Notes under the pieces: generated by a model | Told to the model about the DNA's origin: nothing | Databases searched by the model: none | The model's input: the letters and a program-made list of their open reading frames with translations, nothing else | Program-made: the position numbers and the translations under genes | Part shown: piece by piece, positions 58,074 through 64,000 of the stretch | How the letters are laid out: each line of letters opens with the position of its first letter | Numbering within the stretch: the stretch's first letter is position 1 | Source of the DNA: Epichloe hybrida | Taxonomy: Eukaryota; Ascomycota; Sordariomycetes; Hypocreales; Clavicipitaceae | Reading direction: 5' to 3' | Assembly: GCA_019022495.1 (NCBI GenBank) | Contig: JAFEKR010000040.1 | Coordinates: 248,001 to 312,000, forward strand | Length of the DNA stretch: 64,000 nt

Positions 58074-58435
58074 TTCCCTTTAATCCAGGTCGCTAGATCA
58101 AATCCCTTTAATCCAATTATTTAATCTAACATCGTCAAAATCGTCGGATTAGTTAGTTCGATTAATCAGAACCGTTATAACCTTTTTCCCCTTAATCCGG
58201 GTAGCTAGATCAAATCCCTTCAATCCGATCATTTAATCTAACATCGTCAAAATCGTCAGATTAGTCAGATTAATTGATCAGAACTGGCACAACCTTTTCC
58301 CCTTAATCCGGGCAGCTAGATTAAATCCCTTCATTCCGATCATTTGATTAAGGTTCTCTAACTTGTCCAATATCATCAAAATCATCGGATTTGTCAAATC
58401 AAATGATCGCGACCGTTATAACCTTTTCCCTCTTA
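58074..58435. repeat. D: three ~111-bp tandem repeats
   Basis: Units begin near 58,074, 58,186 and 58,298 with CCCTTTAATCC-like segments, each containing CTAGATCAAATCCCTT and ATCGTCAAAATCGTC-like blocks and ending AACCGTTATAACC. Confidence 0.85.
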
Positions 58436-58660
58436 ACCTAGCTTTAACCTCTTCTAGCTTTAACCTTTATTTCTAGCTTTAACCTTCTTTTCCTAATTTT
58501 TAACCTTCTAACCTACCTAGCTTAAACTAATTTAATACCCTAGTTTTGCTTAGCTTTCCATTAGGGAGGCAAGCATCTAGACCTTTAAATTTAACCTTTA
58601 ATAAATCGGGTTTTTTATGATTAGACCTTTAACCTAACCTTCGTTAGCTAGGTCCGTTAT
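58436..58660. other. D: pyrimidine-rich spacer
   Basis: Repeated CTTTAACCT/TTCTAGC segments between the two tandem arrays. Nothing gene-like is seen. Confidence 0.5.
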
Positions 58661-58670
58661 TAAAGATTAA

Positions 58671-60392
58671 TTAATCTAACTATCTGACGAGGCCTCTAAC
58701 CGTTAAAGATCTCTTTAACTAATAATTCCTCTAACTTTTAAAGGGGAATCTAATGTACAGAAGGTCTTCTAAAGAGGCCTCTGCCGTCAACAAAAGCTTC
58801 TATTATTAGACTAATTAATCTAACTATCTAACAAGGTCTCTAACCGTTAAAGACCTCTCTAACTAACGATTTCTCTAACTTTTAAAGAGGAATCTAATGT
58901 ATAGAAGGTCTTCTAATGAGGTCTCTAACCGCTGACAAAAGCTTCCGTTATTAGACTAATTAATCCGACTATCTAATGAGGCCTCTGACCGTTAAAGACC
59001 TCTCTAACTAACGATTCCTCTGATAATTAACGAGGAATCTAATATATAGAAGGTCTTCTAACGAGGTCTCTGACCGCTAATAAGGGCTTCTGTTATCACA
59101 GACTAATTAATCTAACTATCTGATAAGACCTCCGACCCTTAAAGACCTCTTTGACTGACAATTCCTCTGACTTTTAAAGAGGAATCTAATGTATAGAGGG
59201 TCTTCTAAAGAGGCCTCTGCCGTTAACAAAAGCTTCCACTATTAGACTAATTAATCTAACCGTCTGACAAGACCTCTGACCGTTAAAAACCTCTCTAACT
59301 AATAATTCCTCTGACTTTTAAAGGGGAATTTGATGTACAGAAGGTCTTCTAATAAGGTCTTCGCCTGCTAACGACCCCTCTGGCCGTTGAAGATCCCTCT
59401 AACTAACGATTCCCCTGACCTTTAAAGGGGAATTTAATGTACAGAAGGTCTTCTAACAAGGTCTCTGACCGCTGACGAAAGCTTCCGTTGTTAGACTAAT
59501 TGATCTAACTGTCTGACAAGACCTCTAACCGTTAAAGACCTCTTTAACTAATGATTCCTCTGGGTTTTAAAGAGGAATCTAACTAATAGAAGGTCTTCTA
59601 ATAAGGTCTCTAACCGCTAACGAAAGCTTCCGTTATTAGACTAATTAATCCGACTGTCTGACAAGGCCTCTGACTGTTAAAGACCTCTCTAACTAACGAT
59701 TCCTCTGACTTTTAACGAGGAATCTAACTATTAGAAGGTCTTCTGAAGAGGTCTCTGACCGCTGATAAGGCCCTCTGTCATGGATTGATTAGTTGATCAA
59801 TTAGACCTATGGTTATTCTGGCTCTAACTGTTAGGCTAGATTAATCACTAATAATCCCTCTAACTGTCTGACGAGGCCTCCGACCGTTAAAGACCTCTCT
59901 AACTAACGATTTCTCTGATAATTAACGAGGAATCTAATGTATAGAAGGTCTTCTAACGAGGTCTCTAACCACTAACGAAAGCTTCTGTCATTAGACTAAT
60001 TAATCTAACTGTCTAATAAGACCTCTAACTATTAAAGACCTCTTTAACTAACAATTCCTCTAGCTTTTAAAGAGGAATCTAACTAATAGAAGGTCTTCTA
60101 ATAAGGTCTCTAACTGCTAACAAAAGCTTCTGTTATTAGACTAATTAATCCAACTGTCTAACGAGGCCTCTGACCGTTAAAGACCTCTCTAACTAACGAT
60201 TCCTCTGACTTTTGACAAGGAATCTAATGTACAGAAGGTCTTCTAACAAGGTCTCTAACCGCTAATAAGGGCTTCCGTTATTAGACTAATTGATCTAACT
60301 GTCTAACAAGGCCTCTGCTATCTAATAAGGCCTCTAACTGTTAAAGACCTCTTTGACTGACGATTCCTCTGGCTTTTAAAGAGGAATCTAAC
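58671..60392. repeat. D: ~145-bp tandem array, about a dozen units
   Basis: Unit starts (ATTAATCYRACT) at 58,671, 58,814, 58,959, 59,106 and 59,250, then a shortened unit, then 59,499 and onward, giving periods of 143-147 bp. Every unit has a 7-9 bp hairpin GATTCCTCT...AGAGGAATC with a ~10-nt loop, an AGAAGGTCTTCT dyad, and a GAGGCCTC or GAGGTCTC block. FB2 interrupts the array at 60,392. Confidence 0.9.
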
Positions 60393-60559
60393 CAGAGCAT
60401 TGCAATACAATACAATACATTACACAATACAATACATCTAAAATTTTACAATACAATACAATACATGTATTATTTGTATTGTTTTGTATTTTTTTTTCTT
60501 TTTTTTAGTTTTAAGTTAAATTCCTTTATTATAAGGTATATATAGTTTATTTAATACCT

Positions 60560-60720
60560 TTTAATAGCTTATAATACTCTATAATAGCTTATAATACCCT
60601 ATAATAGCTTATAATAGCTTATAATAGCTTATAATAGCTTATAATAGCTTATAATAGCTTATAATAGCTTATAATAGCTAATAGCTTGTAATAGCTTGTA
60701 ATAGCTTGTAATAGCTTACA
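60560..60720. repeat. FB2 10-bp array AGCTTATAAT
   Basis: About fifteen head-to-tail AGCTTATAAT (then AGCTTGTAAT) units, the same unit as the FB1 right-arm array on the complementary strand. Confidence 0.88.
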
Positions 60721-60764
60721 AATTTAATAGCTATTAGTATTAGCTAGTATTCCTTTTAAGTAAA

Positions 60765-61040
60765 AATTATATATCTAAGCATAAAAGCTATAGATAAGTA
60801 ACTAATAGTTATAAGAACCCACTTATAAACTCACTTTTATTAAAAACCCTCTCTTTAAATAAAGATTATATATTTAAGTAAGAAAGCTATTGATAAGTTA
60901 CTAATAGTTATAAAGACCCACTTATGGACCCACTTTTATTAAAAACCCTCTCTTTAAGTAAAGGTTATATATTTAAGTAAGAAAGCTATTAATACGTTAC
61001 TAATAGTTATAAAGACTCACTTTTCAGACTCACTTTTTTA
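60765..61040. repeat. FB2 three ~95-bp repeats with ACCCACTT
   Basis: Three units each with AAAGACCCACTTATGGACC-like sequence, TTAAAAACCCTCTCTTTAA and GAAAGCTATTGATAAGTTAC-like parts. Confidence 0.78.
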
Positions 61041-61640
61041 CATATTCTTTATGATAAGATATATAAATATATAGTAAATTATTTTTTTTTATATTTAAAA
61101 TACTATTTTCTTTTATTTAAAAAAAGCTAATTTTATTATATAAAATTATATAAAACTATATAAAATATATATAGCTAAGACTTTTATAAAGCTTTTTATT
61201 ATATTTATATAAACTATTAAAAAGTCTAGTTATTAAATTAAAATAAGTATTTTTAATTAAGATAAGTATTAAGAAACTTTTTTATAGACTTTTTACTTAT
61301 TCTTTTATTTAAAAAACCTATAAAGTTAAAAAAGTATATTATAAATCTAAAAAAAAATTCTTTTAAACCTAGGAAAGTTTTATTTAAGATAAAATATTTT
61401 ATTATATTTTTTAAAAAGTTTACTTATATTAGTATATTTTTCTTTAGATTTAATATCTTATTAATTAAGAATATTAAATAATTTCTTTAGGGTAATTATT
61501 ATAATAAAAGCTAAAAAAGGTATAGAAATTAGTAGTAAATCTGTAAAAAATAATAGAATAGTGAAAAGACTTTTATAATATAGAAAAAAAATTAAAGTAT
61601 AAGCCTATATTCTAATATATAATATTTAGCTACCCTAAAT
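61041..61640. other. FB2 A+T-rich middle, no features
   Basis: Roughly 600 bases of very A+T-rich sequence with homopolymer runs; I see no gene, repeat or signal. Confidence 0.6.
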
Positions 61641-61644
61641 ATAT

Positions 61645-62525
61645 AATAAGCTTACTTTACTAAATAAGCTAAAACTTTATAAAATTTTAAATAAATTTCT
61701 AAATTATTTATAAAAATAGGAATACTATATTTAAATTACCCTCAAAATCTAATATATTTAGGATATATATACTACCCTTAATATCATATAATACATTATA
61801 TTGTATTGTATTGTATTGTATTGTATTTTTTATATAATAAAATCATTAATAAATCCTATAAAAAAGATATAAAGTTAAAAAAACCTTTTAAATATAGTAA
61901 ATAAATTAAGGTATAAGATAAGATAAAAATAAACCATATATAGCTACCCTATATATATAATAAGCTTACTTTACTAAATAAGCTAAAACTTTATAGAATT
62001 TTAAATAAATATCTAAATTATTTAAAAAAATACAAATACTATATTTAGATTACGCTTAAAATCCAATATATTTAAGATATATATACTACCCTTAATATTA
62101 TATAATACATTATATTGTATTGTATTGTATTGTATTGTATTGTATTGTATTGTATTGTATTGTATTGTATTGTATTGTATTGTATTGTATTGTATTTTTT
62201 TATATAATAAAAGTAATAGTAAATCTAAGAAAAAAGATATTAAGATAAAAGAACTTTTAAAAAGTATAAAAAAAATCATTCTATAAACTAAACTAAGAAT
62301 TACTTTATTAAGGTATATAATATCTATAATAAGCTTACTTTTATAAATAAGCTAAAACTTTATAGATTTTTAAATAAATAACTAAATTATATATAAGAAT
62401 AAGAATACTATAATTAAATCACTTAAAAAATCTACTATATAATGAATTTATATAATACTCCACTCTTTTTTTTCCCTAATAATACATTGTATTGTATGTA
62501 TTGTATTATATTGTATTGTATTAAA
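61645..62525. repeat. FB2 triplicated ~310-370-bp unit ending in (TTGTA)n
   Basis: Units start at AAGCTTACTTTAC near 61,648, 61,962 and 62,331; each closes with a TTGTA run (about 61,798-61,826, 62,114-62,195, 62,485-62,520). The second run has about sixteen perfect copies. Unit length differences are mainly run length. Confidence 0.88.
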
Positions 62526-62626
62526 AATACAATACAATACACAATACAATACATAGGGCAATACAATACAATACAATACATCGAAGGGCCAAAAAATACA
62601 ATACAATACAATACAACAATGCTCTG

Positions 62627-62960
62627 AATCTAACTAATAGAAGGTCTTCTAACGAGGTCTCTAACCACTAACGAAAGCTTCCATTATTAGACTAATTAAT
62701 CCGACTGTCTAATAAGGCCTCTGACCGTTAAAGACCTCTCTAACTAACGATTCCTCTGACTTTTAAAGGGGAATCTAATGTATAGAAGGTCTTCTAAAGA
62801 GGCCTCTGCTATTAACAAAAGCTTCTATTATTAGACTAATTAATCTAACTGTCTAATAAGGCCTCTGACTGTTAAAGATCCCTCTAACTAACGATTCCTC
62901 TGATAATTAAAGAGGTCTCTAACTATTAGAAAGGTCTTCTGCTACGAATCAATTGATCAG
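62627..62960. repeat. D: continuation of the ~145-bp array after FB2
   Basis: Two to three further units with the same GATTCCTCT...hairpin and AGAAGGTCTTCT parts, starting with the duplicated AATCTAAC. Confidence 0.88.
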
Positions 62961-63166
62961 ACTGTTAACAAGACCTCTAATAACAACCCCCTTTGATGGA
63001 TAACCCTTTTGATTGATGGATTAATAGGTAGGGGGGCCTGAAAATCACGAATTTTTTTTTTATCTTATGATTATACTACTTCTTCCCCTTTTGTTGTTTT
63101 TTTTTTTTTTAGTTACTATTTTCCCTTTCCTAGGGGCTAGAAAAGGGAAAACAGTTAGGGAGGTGT
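62961..63166. other. D: region before the right LTR with polypurine tract
   Basis: Contains T runs near 63,052-63,062 and 63,096-63,110 and a purine-rich stretch, AGAAAAGGGAAAACAG then AGTTAGGGAGG, directly before the LTR, in the position of a polypurine tract of a plus-oriented element. Confidence 0.55.
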
Positions 63167-63650
63167 TATGTGGCTAGAATTATGACCTCTTAAGACCTCT
63201 CTTAAGACCTCTCACAAGACCACAGGCCTCTAGACCTCGGCATTATCAGATCTATTGGCATCGCCGGATCAATCGGATCCCTAGTCATGTGACTATCTAG
63301 CTAGATAAAATCCCTAGATTCCCTCCCCTTTTATAGAAAATTAACTCTCCCTTTGTTGCCTTTAGCTTAGATTGTTTAATAGATAAGATAACCTAGCATT
63401 GTGTTTAACCTAATAAGATAAATTTAACCTGATATTAAAAAGAGACCTCTTTCGGCTTAGATCCTCGTGATGGATCGCAAATATCGCAGACCTAGATCCC
63501 ATTATCTAGGTTCTAGCTTCGATATCGTTAAATTCATTAGTATCGTTAGTATTATTAGCATCGTCAATATCATCGTTTTTATCGTTATCATTAGCTTTGT
63601 CATCGAGACCATCTTTTCCGTCGTTTTGGGGTGTTGTTTTTCCCCTGACA
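63167..63650. repeat. D right LTR (484 bp)
   Basis: TATGTGGCTAG to CCCCTGACA; same length as the left LTR. The plus-strand open frame across it (63,467-63,748) is an Ile/Val-rich by-product of ATCGTT/ATTAGT repeats and is not a gene. Confidence 0.88.
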
Positions 63651-64000
63651 AAATATATTATACAAGGAAATTAAATCCTACTAACTTACTTTTAAGAAAA
63701 CTAGATTTTATAAGTAAGGTAAGGAAAGAGAAAGTAGTAACTACATAACTTCTTGCCTTTTTATTTAAATTTATAAATACTAAGAGATAGAAACACTATA
63801 GTAATATTATTAATGCTATAGGCTCTATAAAAACGTCACTTAATATAACTAATAGTTAGTTATAACAACGCTACAATAATACTACTAATATCTAGGGTTT
63901 TAAAAAATCATAACTTAACTATATTCCTAAAGAACCTAATAATCTAGATAACCTTAGAAAAGTTATATTAGTAGGGTTATTTAATACTTTTTATACTTCT
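63651..64000 (+). pseudogene. C6 pol continuation after D
   Basis: Collinear with C1 15,110-15,460, the region between RNase H and integrase: LNPTNLLLRKLDFISKVRKE then the linker. Truncated by the window end. Confidence 0.8.

Larger units (their letters stand above)
60393..62626. mobile_element. FB2: non-coding hAT-like element inside D
   Basis: Terminal inverted repeat CAGAGCATTG/CAATGCTCTG and a perfect 8-bp target duplication AATCTAAC (60,385-60,392 and 62,627-62,634) within a D repeat unit, both as in hAT transposons. Shares the CAGAGYATTG end, TACAA arrays, AGCTTATAAT array and ACCCACTT-type repeats with FB1, but lacks its long inverted arms. No transposase. Confidence 0.88.
57440..63650. 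mobile_element. D: non-coding LTR element with satellite-like interior
   Basis: Two 484-bp LTRs (TGTGTGGCTAG...CCCCTRACA) bracket about 5.2 kb without any reading frame or retroviral domain. It includes ~111-bp and ~145-bp tandem repeats and the FB2 insertion (2.2 kb); its own length is near 3.97 kb. It is inserted in C6; the flanks suggest a short duplication of ATAT but the exact edge on the right (ACA followed by AAATATATT) is ambiguous. A purine-rich AGGGGCT/AGTTAGGGAGG stretch precedes the 3' LTR. It looks like a large non-autonomous derivative mobilised by another element. D keeps clearly more CpG, CpA and TpG than its C6 host. Confidence 0.8.
53851..64000 (+). mobile_element. C6: C chromovirus, runs off the window
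   Basis: Starts with a complete 5' LTR (TGTTAGGAGCGCAGAGG) and continues through gag, protease and RT to 57,439, where D interrupts the RNase H region. It resumes at 63,651 (equivalent to C1 ~15,110) and continues past the window end. It sits inside another C element (C5) in opposite orientation. Confidence 0.9.

Noticed and set aside
58671..60392. D array as a centromeric satellite in its own right
   Set aside because: The array is bounded by LTRs and inserted in a transposon; one locus is not evidence of a chromosomal satellite.
63467..63748. 93-codon frame spanning D's LTR and C6
   Set aside because: Crosses an insertion boundary and is made of ATCGTT/ATTAGT repeats.
3165..64000. Mitochondrial DNA or an A+T-rich plasmid
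   Set aside because: Extreme A+T content alone would fit, but the damage is dinucleotide-specific and the sequence consists of nuclear LTR retrotransposons with 5-bp duplications; no mitochondrial gene is seen.
3165..64000. Use of an alternative genetic code (TAA/TAG as Gln)
   Set aside because: TAA/TAG do fall at Gln positions, but also at Trp positions, and Cys, His, Asp and Met codons show the same CpA/TpG-directed changes. Mutation explains all of it.

Overview
The window looks like a heterochromatic stretch of a filamentous ascomycete (Pezizomycotina) genome. Three things point there: Ty3/gypsy chromoviruses and a Ty1/copia element with 5-bp target duplications; C-to-T/G-to-A decay restricted almost entirely to CpA and TpG, the signature of repeat-induced point mutation (RIP); and a sharp switch near 3,165 from a base-balanced, undamaged flank to an extremely A+T-rich interior. 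I cannot name the genus. Family labels (Cop, A, B, C, D, FB) are mine.

Layout. 1-3,164: undamaged low-copy-looking DNA with short tandem repeats and no gene I can support. 3,165-64,000: nested transposable elements, none with an intact gene. C3 (plus strand, 3' part only) contains Cop-B, which contains both Cop-A and chromovirus A1 (7,053-21,690); A1 contains full-length chromovirus C1 (11,521-19,417). C3 is also split by chromovirus B1 (24,398-39,358, minus), which contains full-length C2 (31,332-39,213, minus). C3 ends at the foldback/hAT-like element FB1 (40,392-43,647), whose other flank is a different element, B2 (43,648-47,374), itself inserted in A2 (minus, to 52,527, with a solo C LTR at 51,292-51,561). 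A2 sits in C5 (minus), which is also cut by C6 (plus, from 53,851 past the window end). C6 contains the non-coding LTR element D (57,440-63,650), and D contains FB2 (60,393-62,626).

The insertions are mostly resolved by TG...CA ends, equal LTR lengths (Cop 817, A 202, B 217, C 270, D 484 bp) and duplications: AGCTT (A1), CTAAT (C1), AGTAA (B1), AAAGG (C2), GTATA (solo C), and the 8-bp AATCTAAC (FB2). Pol domains (protease, RT, RNase H, integrase, chromodomain) are recognisable by eye, but Gln and Trp codons have become TAA/TAG, zinc-knuckle Cys/His codons have become Tyr, and all seven RT copies read YLDN instead of YxDD.

Most worth a second look: non-coding LTR element D with its hairpin-bearing ~145-bp tandem array; the foldback hAT-like family with ~1 kb arms and RIP-free TACAA arrays; the mismatched flanks of FB1; RIP-spared outer LTR edges at every full insertion; the eight-hairpin array in the Cop leader; and a possible extra reading frame after pol in family C.
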